This document shows, piece after piece, positions 17,247-25,518 of a stretch of DNA of 40,655 bases. How positions within the stretch are numbered: position 1 is the stretch's first letter; every line of letters begins with the position of its first letter. A program made the position numbers and the translations under genes. Below the pieces are notes generated by a model, which was not told the origin of the DNA, made no database searches, and saw only the letters and a program-made list of their open reading frames with translations. The DNA is from Pirellulales bacterium (GTDB lineage: Bacteria > Planctomycetota > Planctomycetia > Pirellulales > Lacipirellulaceae): positions 1 through 40,655 of the forward strand of contig JADLBW010000050.1 in the NCBI GenBank assembly GCA_020847515.1, written 5' to 3'.

Positions 17247-18197
17247 TCAGTGCATCGCGGCGGCTACGGAGCCGATTCCGCCGCGATAGTAGTGGAAATG
17301 GACGTCGGGATGGTCTGCCAGCAGCGACATCGGGACGGCGGCGTCAGCAATGCGCTGCGATATCATCAGCGCCGTCAGCCGTTGGCCGAAGGGGTTGTCG
17401 TGGCAGCCGGCTTGCCAAATGCTGACGCGTTCGGCCTTCCAGGTCTCCACCGGCCCGACGGTACACGCCTGGATCGGCACGCGGCTGACCTGCCCTCCGC
17501 CGCTGGTGCGTGCGTTTTGAATGACGGTCATGGGATGCAGATCGACGACGCGCGTGCGGAGCTTTCGATACTCCTCGGGCGAGGGGGGCTGGTGCTTCCA
17601 CTTGCCGACGCGCTGGGGCGGATCGTTGAACGCCCAGTGCTTAACCTCCCCCTGGCCGCCCTGCATGACTACGCAGCGAAACTCGTCGAAGGTCTTGCTG
17701 TATGCATCGAGGTCGCCCGTAGGAAAGTGGATATTTTGCATCCGGGGTCGCAGCCGACGGTCGATGCGATTGAAGCACAGTTCCATATCCGCCCGGGCGA
17801 AGCTGAAGGGATGGTCGGTCGCGACGGGCCGGCCCTCCTCGACCCATTCGTCCATGCCCCAGAAATGGGCTTCGAGCTTGCCTAGATTGAGTTCCAACGA
17901 ATTGACAAGCCGCGCCACGAGCGGCAGTTGCTCCGTGGGACCGATCGGTCCGCAGATGCCCGCCGGCCTGTCGGGGGAGCTCTCGCGCCAGGCGGCGATG
18001 TATTCCAACGCTTCGGCGAGATAGAAGTCCTCTAGGGAGTCGTAAAAGTGGATCGTGAAGCCGGGGCGCGAAAGGCCCTTGAGCGTGCGCTCGGTTAATG
18101 CGGCGGCGTCGGTAAGGATGGCGGGATCAACCGTCGTATAGTCCCACCAGCCGGGAGCGACTTTACTGACGGGTCGGGAAGGGAGATCGCCGTTCAT
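17247..18197 (-). CDS. Glucosamine-6-phosphate deaminase-like (NagB/6PGL fold) protein
   Basis: 316 residues from ATG 18197. It has the NagB/6-phosphogluconolactonase fold markers: [19 protein letters not shown] (about residues 90-108), the substrate-loop element WGMDEW with Asp116-Glu117 (equivalent to NMDEY, Asp72 of E. coli NagB), and [13 protein letters not shown] around 182-193 in place of the canonical GxDGHIAFNEP. His187 is kept, but the catalytic Asp141 equivalent is Val185, preceded by Glu184, and the Glu148 equivalent is Asp192. NagB converts glucosamine-6-phosphate to fructose-6-phosphate and ammonia; with these changes the reaction here is uncertain. Upstream in-frame sequence to 18317 lacks coding character. 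No clear Shine-Dalgarno. Confidence 0.8.
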   Translation of the reverse strand: MNGDLPSRPVSKVAPGWWDYTTVDPAILTDAAALTERTLKGLSRPGFTIHFYDSLEDFYLAEALEYIAAWRESSPDRPAGICGPIGPTEQLPLVARLVNSLELNLGKLEAHFWGMDEWVEEGRPVATDHPFSFARADMELCFNRIDRRLRPRMQNIHFPTGDLDAYSKTFDEFRCVVMQGGQGEVKHWAFNDPPQRVGKWKHQPPSPEEYRKLRTRVVDLHPMTVIQNARTSGGGQVSRVPIQACTVGPVETWKAERVSIWQAGCHDNPFGQRLTALMISQRIADAAVPMSLLADHPDVHFHYYRGGIGSVAAAMH

Positions 18198-18344
18198 AGA
18201 GTGAAACGTTCGATGACTACCGGCTTGAAAATTGTCGGCGCGGTAACGCTGGGCGGGCAAGCTTTCGACGAATCGGCAACCGCAGGTCTGGCCCTCGCCT
18301 GCCGAAGACCTAAGCATACTCTACCATGGTTAAGCTGAAGCGTC

Positions 18345-21338
18345 TCAACGTCCTTCGGCGGATCGATTGGCCGCGGCGGCGTTGCGGAGGTCTTCGGCAT
18401 GACGCCAGGTTTTCAAATAAACTAATAGGTCGGCCATCTGTGGCGGCGAAATTTGTTGCTCCAGGCCTTCGGGCATCAACGATCGGCCGCTGGAAAGCGA
18501 TAACAGTTCCTCCCGCAAGATTGAAACGGTCTTCCCGTCGGGCCCGACGAGCATGACGCCCCCGTCGGATTCGGAGCGAATGAGTCCCTGATGAGCCAAT
18601 CCGTCGGAAGTCAGGGCCGTGTAATTGATATAGTTGGCGTCGATCGCCCGATTCGGATCGAGAATATCAGTCAGGAGCTGTGCTGAGCTCTTCATGGACG
18701 AATCGCCGATGTCGGGACCGATCGCCACCCCGTCGGCGCCAATCCGATGACAACCGGAGCACGAGGCGGCGAATACCTGTCGGCCGCGTTGAACGTCGCC
18801 GGTAAGCTTGAGCGCCGCCTGATAACGGCCAACGACTTCTTCCCGGTCCTTGGTCGCGGCGCCAAACAGGCGCTCGGCATGCCGCTGGACGTCGGGATCG
18901 GCGTCCTCGAGTAGCTTCAGCCGGGAGGCCGGATCGATTTCGGCGGCCAGCAGGTCGTCGCTCTCGGCCGCAGCCAGCAGGGCGACGGACCACTCGGCTC
19001 GCGACGCGAGGAGCTCGACGATCGCCCGACGCACCGAAGGCGATTGAGCGGACCAAAGTTGTAGCAAGACCGGCGGCAGCTCTGCGCCCGTTTGCCGTCG
19101 AAGCGAGTCCAGGACCGCCAGCTTCAGCGCGGGCGACGCCGGCTGGGAAAGCACATTGACCAGCGGCGTGGCGCTCGACGATCGTCCGTCGATCCGCAGA
19201 AAATGGACGGCGGAGATTCGGTCCGCTTCGGGCTGCTCGTCGTCCGCCGCGAGGTTCAGCGCGGCGTCGAATAGCTGAACAATGGCGTTGTGGGCCGGCC
19301 GGTTTTGACCCTGCACGATTGCCAGCGCGGCGGCCAGCGCGAAGCGCCGCGCTTCCAAGGCTTCGGCGGCGGCTACCAGTATTCTGCGCGACGTCACAGG
19401 ATCGGTGGGCGGCAAATGCTCGAGGACCGCGGCGACCGCCGCGGGTCCGCCCGCCGCTACGACGGCGCGCATCAGTTCGTTAGCCAAGCCGTCGGACAAG
19501 GCCGTGCTGGGGCCTGCTTCGTTCCGCCCAGGCGCGGAGGGCAACAACGCAATCAGTAAAGCGCTCGCCCGATCCTTCGCCGCTAATGCGATCGCCCGGC
19601 AAGTCCATTCGTCCAGGCTATCGCGGCGAGCGATCTCGATTAAGGCGGGGGCGGCGGGCTCCGAGGCTAGAAACATCGATGACAACGCGGCCTGGTAGCG
19701 CACGTGCGGCTCGGAGTCGGAAGCGCGAAGCAGCATGGCGGCTGCGACCTGCGGCGACGATCCGACATGCGGTTCGGCTAAAATAAGGGCTTGCTGGCGA
19801 ACGTCAGCGAAAGGATCGTTAAACGCCGCGAGCAAAATTTGAGGCGGAAGGGCCGTTTGTGCATCGAGAATCGCCAGCGCAAGGCGCCTTGCCGACGGCG
19901 ATCTTCCGGTTTGGGCCATCTCCTGTAATTTCGGAAGGGCCGCGTCGGCATTCGCTTCCAGCAGAAGGCGCATGGCCGTCGCGCGGGTCCACGCGGTGGG
20001 ATGCGCCACCAGCTCAACCAGCCGCTCCGGTTCGCTTGGGAGGGGCCGCGGAATGGACGCGCCGCTGGGCTGCGGCTGGCGGCTTCTCACGCGGTAGATC
20101 CGTCCGCGATCGTTGCCAAGGCGCAGGTCCGGGCGGTTTCGCAGCTCCTCGGGCATCCACTCAGGGTGTTCGATGATCGCCCGGTACATATCGACGACGT
20201 ACAAGGCGGCGTCCGGGCCGGCGTACAGATTGACGGGCCGGAACCACTCGTCGGCGGCGGTGAGGAATTCGTCGTTCTGGTCGACTCGCTGCGCCGTTAG
20301 GGCGGCTCCTTTGGGCGCCAAAACCTCGCGATGAACGAGGTTGGCGGTTGGCTCGCAAATAAAGGCGCTACTGCGCCCTGGCAGAGCCGCTAGTGCCTGG
20401 TCGCTGCAGATCTCAACGCCGCATGCTGCCGTAAACTGGCCGGCGTGCTGAGCGGACGTGGTCAGCGCCCGGCTGCGGGGAAAGAGTCGCGATTCGATGC
20501 CGGCGGCCGCGACGTCGTGCACCACGCCGGGGACGATCAAGCGCGGATTGAGTTCGAGATACCGCTGCTCGATCATCACCTGCATGAGCGGATTGCGGTT
20601 GCTGCAGGTAAAACGACGGCCGAAGTCGTCAAGCGACATTCCAAATTGGCCGTTCCCGCTTACCGCCCGGCATTGACCGGTGCGGGGGTTGAAGGCGAAA
20701 TCCCGGCCGTTGATGTTAAGCGGCGGTTCGGCCGGGCGTCGATGGTTGTTGATCAGACCGCCGCGGAGGCCCCCGGCGACGTAAATCCAGCCGTCGGCGG
20801 CCAACGTAGGATGGTTGGCGCGAAGCTGCTCGTTTTGTTCGGCGAATCCTTCGTACCAGGTTTCCTGATGGTCGGCGCGGCCGTCGTTATTGTCGTCCGG
20901 GAAGTAAGCGATTTCGCCAGCGAGCGTGACGAAGGCGCCCGTCCCCCAAAGCTGCAAACCGGTGGGAAACAGTAGTCCGTCGGCGAAGGTGCGGGCCGTC
21001 TCAAACCGCCCGTCGCCATTACGATCTTCGAGGATGCGAATACGCGAGGCGGGCGCCGCGCCCTCGCCCAGTACCGGGTAATCGCGCATCTCGACTACCC
21101 AAAGGCGGTTTTGTGCATCGAACGCGATGGCCACCGGATCGACGACCTCCGGCTCGGCAGCTACCAATTCGATGCAGAAGCCGTCAGGCAAGCGAAAGTC
21201 GGCCAGGGCCGCGGCGGGCTCCAGCGGCTCGCTAGCCCCTCCAGCGTGCGCCGTGCAGCAACTTAACACTGCCGCAAGTGCCACCGATAATCGCCTGGCG
21301 AAGAGGCGCTTACGTGCTGGGACTGGAAGATCGCTCAT
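18345..21338 (-). CDS. PVC-type haem-binding membrane-bound dehydrogenase protein with HEAT repeats
   Basis: 997 residues from ATG 21338, which starts a proper signal peptide (RKRLFARRLSVALAAVLSCCTAHA); the frame extends to 21443 but without signal character. The N-terminal 450 residues are a six-bladed beta-propeller of the PVC 'membrane-bound dehydrogenase' family (FRLPDGFCIELVAAEPEVVDP, IAFDAQNRLWVVEMRDYP, GRIYRVRS). A long alpha-helical HEAT/armadillo region (about 460-825) follows, then a c-type cytochrome domain with CSGCH (Cys860, Cys863, His864). Found in large families in Planctomycetes and Verrucomicrobia; the presumed role is periplasmic oxidation of a sugar or alcohol with electrons passed to the haem, but substrates are generally unknown. 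It stands alone. Confidence 0.93.
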   Translation of the reverse strand: MSDLPVPARKRLFARRLSVALAAVLSCCTAHAGGASEPLEPAAALADFRLPDGFCIELVAAEPEVVDPVAIAFDAQNRLWVVEMRDYPVLGEGAAPASRIRILEDRNGDGRFETARTFADGLLFPTGLQLWGTGAFVTLAGEIAYFPDDNNDGRADHQETWYEGFAEQNEQLRANHPTLAADGWIYVAGGLRGGLINNHRRPAEPPLNINGRDFAFNPRTGQCRAVSGNGQFGMSLDDFGRRFTCSNRNPLMQVMIEQRYLELNPRLIVPGVVHDVAAAGIESRLFPRSRALTTSAQHAGQFTAACGVEICSDQALAALPGRSSAFICEPTANLVHREVLAPKGAALTAQRVDQNDEFLTAADEWFRPVNLYAGPDAALYVVDMYRAIIEHPEWMPEELRNRPDLRLGNDRGRIYRVRSRQPQPSGASIPRPLPSEPERLVELVAHPTAWTRATAMRLLLEANADAALPKLQEMAQTGRSPSARRLALAILDAQTALPPQILLAAFNDPFADVRQQALILAEPHVGSSPQVAAAMLLRASDSEPHVRYQAALSSMFLASEPAAPALIEIARRDSLDEWTCRAIALAAKDRASALLIALLPSAPGRNEAGPSTALSDGLANELMRAVVAAGGPAAVAAVLEHLPPTDPVTSRRILVAAAEALEARRFALAAALAIVQGQNRPAHNAIVQLFDAALNLAADDEQPEADRISAVHFLRIDGRSSSATPLVNVLSQPASPALKLAVLDSLRRQTGAELPPVLLQLWSAQSPSVRRAIVELLASRAEWSVALLAAAESDDLLAAEIDPASRLKLLEDADPDVQRHAERLFGAATKDREEVVGRYQAALKLTGDVQRGRQVFAASCSGCHRIGADGVAIGPDIGDSSMKSSAQLLTDILDPNRAIDANYINYTALTSDGLAHQGLIRSESDGGVMLVGPDGKTVSILREELLSLSSGRSLMPEGLEQQISPPQMADLLVYLKTWRHAEDLRNAAAANRSAEGR

Positions 21339-22032
21339 CGGCGGGGCGGCGGTATGCCTGGACGACAAAGAATGCGGAATCGGCAAGGCGGCCTCGGCCA
21401 TGTTTGCACTGCGGCTTCGCCAAAGCAAGGCACGCTCAAACAAGATTCAGCACTGAAGTCGATTGCGCCCTGTGACCGCTCGGACGCGCGCTGCCATCTG
21501 CCCCCGTGCGTGAACCTGGCAGGGCAAATGCCATGCGGCTCCAGAGGCTACTCGCGCCGAACGTGCGATGCTGCTGAAGCGCCGGCCGAACGACAGCGGC
21601 GCAAGGTGCGCGCTCGATCGCTGCCGACATAATTTAACGCCGTGCATCGACGTGCGAAAAGGCCGCTAGCTCTCGCCGGCGCCGCGTTAGTTAAGGCTAC
21701 GGTACACCTAGAGAATTTGAGGCTCAACAACTGGGGGGCGGCAGGGTTAAAGTCCCCGGATGGGGAGTCTGCGGCGTTCCGAAGCGTACGTTTTGACGCC
21801 GTTTTTGGCGAACCGGCTTACGCGGGCGCTTCAGTCTCGCCCTGACTAACCGCTGCTTCTGGGGAGTCGTGGGCGCAGCGCGACGATCACCTGTTGATTC
21901 TTGCGCCGCTATCGAACGCGTTACGAAGCGGGCTGTCGGCTTGCGGCAGGCGGCAGGCGGCCGGCGGCCGAGAATAAGCGTTCTTTCGTCTTGCCGCCAG
22001 CGGTCAGCCGCCAGCCGACAGCCAGGGACGGT
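21339..22032. other. Long intergenic region with heptamer array
   Basis: 694 bases between two minus-strand genes. A repeat array occupies 21934-22023. The rest (21339-21930) contains only short open frames on both strands without ribosome binding sites or recognisable protein signatures. No tRNA, insertion-sequence end or terminator is evident. It should hold the promoter of the PVC-type cytochrome gene. Confidence 0.5.
21934..22023. repeat. Heptamer-phased inverted array, copy C
   Basis: Left arm: TGTCGGC, TTGCGGC, AGGCGGC, AGGCGGC, CGGCGGC (21934-21968). Right arm in exact 7-base phase: TCTTGCC, GCCAGCG, GTCAGCC, GCCAGCC, GACAGCC (21989-22023). GACAGCC is the complement of GGCTGTC, so the arms can pair around a 20-base loop. 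It ends 9 bases beyond the stop of the glycine-rich protein gene and could form its transcript 3' end, although no U-run follows. Confidence 0.8.
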
Positions 22033-24303
22033 TTATTGCCCGCGCCGCAACCAGTGATGCCTAACCTCGGATTTCTCGCCGCGCCGCTGTATGACGTTCC
22101 CGCAGGCAAGCAGTGCGACGCAGGACAACAGGAGTGCTCCCGTATCCGGTTCGGGCACGGCATGTAGCAGTTCGGCTGAAGCTGGCGAGCCAAATCCGGC
22201 ATTCCAGAGATGCAGATCGGATGTGGAATAAGGATTCGGCGACCCGCCCTGTTGCCAACTCAGAAAGTCGACGCCGTCGACTTGGCCGTCGACATTAAAG
22301 TCACCGGGAAGTGCACCGCCAATAAACGCAAATTCCCCAGGTAGAAGTGAGACATTCGATAGAGCCGCTCCAGCAACGCTGACGTTGACCGTTACAATTT
22401 CAGTCGGGTTGCCAGTTGGAAGGAGCGTCGTATACACGCCGCCGGCGGGGAGCGAAGCGATTGGAACGGGTTCGCCGGATCCCCCAAACATGGCGTCGCG
22501 CAGGAAGCCGCCGCTCAACAGCGGAATCTCGATGGTGCGGCCGACGCCGAGCGTGGGTGACTGCAGTGGCGTAAGCGTCAGGTTCACGATCAGCAAGGAA
22601 TCCTGCGGGTATGCATCGCCAAGCGGGTTCGACTCGACGCGCATCACGGCGGCGATTGCATTGGCTGGCGCGCTAGCTTGAACGTGTTGGAAATACGGGT
22701 CGAAGGCGTCAACGCCTTCAAGAATTCCGTAGACGTCGGCGCCCCCCGCCAGTCCGGCGATCATGGCCGTTTCGGTCGTACGTCCGGCGATAAAGGGATT
22801 GATTCGCTTATTGCCGCGAAAGAAGTAACTTTCTTGAGCATTGCCAATCGACGTTCCAAAATCGGGTTGAAAGCGCCCGTTGTCGAGCACGAGATATCGT
22901 CCCTCGTCAGCGCTAACGCCCGTCGGGCTCGTGCCGGGAGACGTATTGATAACGCCTCCTTCGGCATTGAATAGCGTGGATTGGAACTTCACCATTCCTC
23001 CAGCGCCGCCGCCCCCGTTTCCTCCGGCGCCGCCTTGACCACCATTCCCACCGCGGCCGCCATTGCCGCCCGCGCCCCCTAGTCCTGGTAATCCGAGTGA
23101 GCCGGTAATTGTGCCAGCTCCGCCTCCACTGCCTCGCGTGCCAGTCGAGCCACTCAGAACTTCTACTCCGGAGCTTCCACGAACACCATTGCCGCCCCGG
23201 AGCAAGATCTCTCCGTGGAAGTCGATTGCTCCCATTGCCCGTATCTCGACTGCGCCGCCGCCTCCCCCGCCGTCTCCACCGGCAAATCCTCGTCCGCCGC
23301 GGCCGCTGAGCCCGCCAGTGCCGCCATTTCCTCCACGGCCGCCTCTACCGCCTGTGTCGCCATATCCTGCTCCGCTTCCGCCGCCGCCACCGCCGCCACT
23401 ACCGCCAGCGCCTGCTCCCCCTCCTCCTCCACCTCCGCCACTGCCACCGCCGCCGCCGCCATTTCCGGCAGACAGTTCCAATATTGAAAGGGCGTTATCA
23501 AACTGGCCTCCGCCTCCGTCATATCCGTTCTTGCCAGGCTGTCCATTCACGCCATTGCCGCCGGTAATACCGTCGTCGCCATCGCCGCCATTGCCGCCGT
23601 TATCAATGGGACTACCGTGTTTGCCGCCAGTTCCGCCATTGATTTCCGTGCTCGCCCGAACACCACCGGCGCCGCCCATCCCGCCAGTGCCGCCTGCTCC
23701 CCCGTTCAAATAATCGTAGGGAGAATTGAATCCTGATCTGCCGGGCGATCCAAATTGACCGTCGCCACCATTCCCGCCCCGAGCACCCGAGAGACCTAAT
23801 TCACCATCAGCTCCTCGCGTGCCGGAATGATGATCAAAAAATGGCCAGCCTCCTACAGTTCCGCCGGCCCCTCCCGCGCCCCCAATTCCGCCGTATGCCC
23901 CCTCGCGTTGAAGTCCGCGGCTGCCGAGCGAGTTCGATCCCAAACCGCCGTCGCCGCCGCCGAGGATTCCGTCGCGGCCGACTGAATCAAAATTCATGAC
24001 GACTGTTCGGGCGACATAGACGTCATCGCCGGCGAACAGCGACAGGGGCCGGGATCCTTCGGCCCGCACGCTTTGGCCGTCAAAGAAACCCAGTTCCCCT
24101 AGGAAACGGAATTGTTGCACACTGTCCACAATCGACGAAACGAACGGTGTTCCGTTGATCTCTGTGACTGGAGCCGCATTGACCGTCACCTGGCCGGTAT
24201 CGGTGTTGAATAGAAACTCTTGGGCATTGCACTCGGCCCAAGAGGCCAGGCCGAATTGCCATACAAGAAGCAGACGACAACCTCTGATAAGAAACGTGCG
24301 CAT
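22033..24303 (-). CDS. PE-PGRS-like glycine-rich surface protein with PEP-CTERM anchor
   Basis: 756 residues. ATG 24303 has AGAGGA at ideal spacing and opens a signal peptide ending CNA near residue 27. A short N-terminal domain (about 28-105) is followed by a region of about 340 residues (roughly 110-460) dominated by GGxGG, GGNGG and GGAGG triplet-type repeats, including runs of eight glycines. A beta-rich domain comes next (about 465-690). One dockerin-like loop (DFNVDGQVDGVDFLSW near 694-710) precedes the sorting signal VPEPDTGALLLSCVALLACG and a basic tail. Glycine-rich repeats of this type form polyproline-II-like or beta-helical surface layers. Expected to be an exosortase-processed surface or matrix protein. 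The opposite strand shows a matching proline-rich shadow frame. Confidence 0.88.
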   Translation of the reverse strand: MRTFLIRGCRLLLVWQFGLASWAECNAQEFLFNTDTGQVTVNAAPVTEINGTPFVSSIVDSVQQFRFLGELGFFDGQSVRAEGSRPLSLFAGDDVYVARTVVMNFDSVGRDGILGGGDGGLGSNSLGSRGLQREGAYGGIGGAGGAGGTVGGWPFFDHHSGTRGADGELGLSGARGGNGGDGQFGSPGRSGFNSPYDYLNGGAGGTGGMGGAGGVRASTEINGGTGGKHGSPIDNGGNGGDGDDGITGGNGVNGQPGKNGYDGGGGQFDNALSILELSAGNGGGGGGSGGGGGGGGAGAGGSGGGGGGGSGAGYGDTGGRGGRGGNGGTGGLSGRGGRGFAGGDGGGGGGAVEIRAMGAIDFHGEILLRGGNGVRGSSGVEVLSGSTGTRGSGGGAGTITGSLGLPGLGGAGGNGGRGGNGGQGGAGGNGGGGAGGMVKFQSTLFNAEGGVINTSPGTSPTGVSADEGRYLVLDNGRFQPDFGTSIGNAQESYFFRGNKRINPFIAGRTTETAMIAGLAGGADVYGILEGVDAFDPYFQHVQASAPANAIAAVMRVESNPLGDAYPQDSLLIVNLTLTPLQSPTLGVGRTIEIPLLSGGFLRDAMFGGSGEPVPIASLPAGGVYTTLLPTGNPTEIVTVNVSVAGAALSNVSLLPGEFAFIGGALPGDFNVDGQVDGVDFLSWQQGGSPNPYSTSDLHLWNAGFGSPASAELLHAVPEPDTGALLLSCVALLACGNVIQRRGEKSEVRHHWLRRGQ

Positions 24304-24894
24304 CGCAATTCCTCTGTTACGTAAGCTGCATCACGCGGAGCATTGGCTATTCATTGGAAATCAGATCGCGCTTCGTTCCGCCGCCGGGCCGGATTCCGTG
24401 TGGAGCGCAGCGCAAACTTGGAAACCGCCAGCCGACCAGGGCGGCGCCGCACCTCAAGGGCCGGCAGCCCGCCCGGCTCCGGCACGTGACGGCGCTGACC
24501 AACGAGCCCGTCACGGCTTCACGTTCCGACAGCGAGGCACGACAATCGGCCTGGTGCACGTCTGAGTCTGGCTCGGCGTCGCCAGGCGTGCAGGGCGTTT
24601 CCCGCTTGCCGAAGCCGACGGTCCAAGCGGCCAAATCCTTTGCGCCGACGCTGGCGACTTTGTCAAGGTCGCTGTCCGAAGGTCCTGAGCTATCGCAAGG
24701 GTTCATGTGTTGCTCGCTTCCGCCGGCTCGCGTAAGGCGAAAGTCGCCTTAAGGGTAAAGATGCGAACAGAGGCAGGAATTTTCTCGAAATCTGCAAAAA
24801 TACTCCCTTTCTTGTGTTGGCCGCTGATTCATGCATATTGCAGAGACGTCGTTTCTCATTCACCGTCTGCCGCCCCGAAATTTGGCTCGCGGCC
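24304..24894. other. Divergent intergenic region upstream of the sigma factor
   Basis: 591 bases between the divergently oriented glycine-rich gene and the ECF sigma gene. A minus-strand frame at 24347-24706 (119 residues, 9 cysteines, no recognised domain) overlaps a plus-strand frame of similar length; neither is convincing. The AT-richer stretch at about 24765-24845 is the likely promoter zone of the sigma-kinase pair. A short palindrome lies at 24733-24751. Confidence 0.45.
24733..24751. promoter_or_regulatory. Perfect 8-bp inverted repeat upstream of the sigma factor gene
   Basis: TAAGGCGA (24733-24740) and TCGCCTTA (24744-24751) are exact complements around a 3-base AAG loop. They lie about 145 bases before the sigma factor start. 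It could be an operator or a short hairpin; there is no T-run, so a terminator is unlikely. Confidence 0.35.
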
Positions 24895-25518
24895 ATGAAT
24901 GCACCCGCGTCCCACAGCCAGGTGGCCAGTCTGCTGGAACACGCGCGCGAGGAGGGCGCCGCCCGCGACCGTTTGTTGGCCATGTACCGCCCTTACTTGA
25001 GCGTTCTGGCGAGGCAGCGGCTGCCGAGGATCGTCAGCAAGCGAGCCGATGGTTCGGATGTCGTGCAGCAAACGTTGATCGACGCCTTGCGCGGACTGCC
25101 CGGCTTTCGCGGGGCCTCGGAGCCCGAATTCACTGCATGGATGCTTAAGCTCCTCGAACGTAACTTGCTGCAAACGATTCGCCGCAATACGACGGGCAAA
25201 CGCGACGTGCGGTTGGAGATCGAGCCGACCTCGGCGTCGGCGTCAGCCCAAGTGGTATGGCATTCGTTGGCCGGCGACGGCTTTAACCCCATCAGCAGCG
25301 TCTATCGCGGCGAAGCTGCGCTGGAGCTTTGCCAGGCTCTGGAAAGGCTGCCTGCGGACCAGCGCACCGCCGTTGAGCGGCGGTATCTCGATCGCTTGCC
25401 GCTCAACGACATTGCGAAGGAAATGGAGCGCAGCGTCTCGTCGGTCGCCGGCTTGATCCGTCGCGGCGTCGAGGCGCTTGAAGCGATTCTGCCCGCCGAG
25501 CTCAGGGAGTCGTCCTAA
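24895..25518 (+). CDS. ECF-type RNA polymerase sigma factor
   Basis: 207 residues from ATG 24895. Region 2 (about 30-90) includes DGSDVVQQTLIDALRGLPGFRG and FTAWMLKLLERNLLQTIRR, as in planctomycete ECF factors where the -10 recognition helix carries DVVQ. Region 4 (about 150-200) reads LERLPADQRTAVERRYLDRLPLNDIAKEMERSVSSVAGLIRRGVEAL, an intact HTH for -35 binding. No anti-sigma gene is adjacent; instead the stop (TAA) abuts the start (GTG) of a Ser/Thr kinase. That arrangement is typical of planctomycete ECF groups thought to be controlled by kinase phosphorylation. Target promoters are unknown. Confidence 0.92.
   Translation: MNAPASHSQVASLLEHAREEGAARDRLLAMYRPYLSVLARQRLPRIVSKRADGSDVVQQTLIDALRGLPGFRGASEPEFTAWMLKLLERNLLQTIRRNTTGKRDVRLEIEPTSASASAQVVWHSLAGDGFNPISSVYRGEAALELCQALERLPADQRTAVERRYLDRLPLNDIAKEMERSVSSVAGLIRRGVEALEAILPAELRESS

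Noticed and set aside
23063..23713. 216-residue proline-rich plus-strand frame
   Set aside because: It is the exact complement of the glycine-codon repeat tract (GGC/GCC) of the minus-strand PEP-CTERM protein; no start signal or signal peptide.
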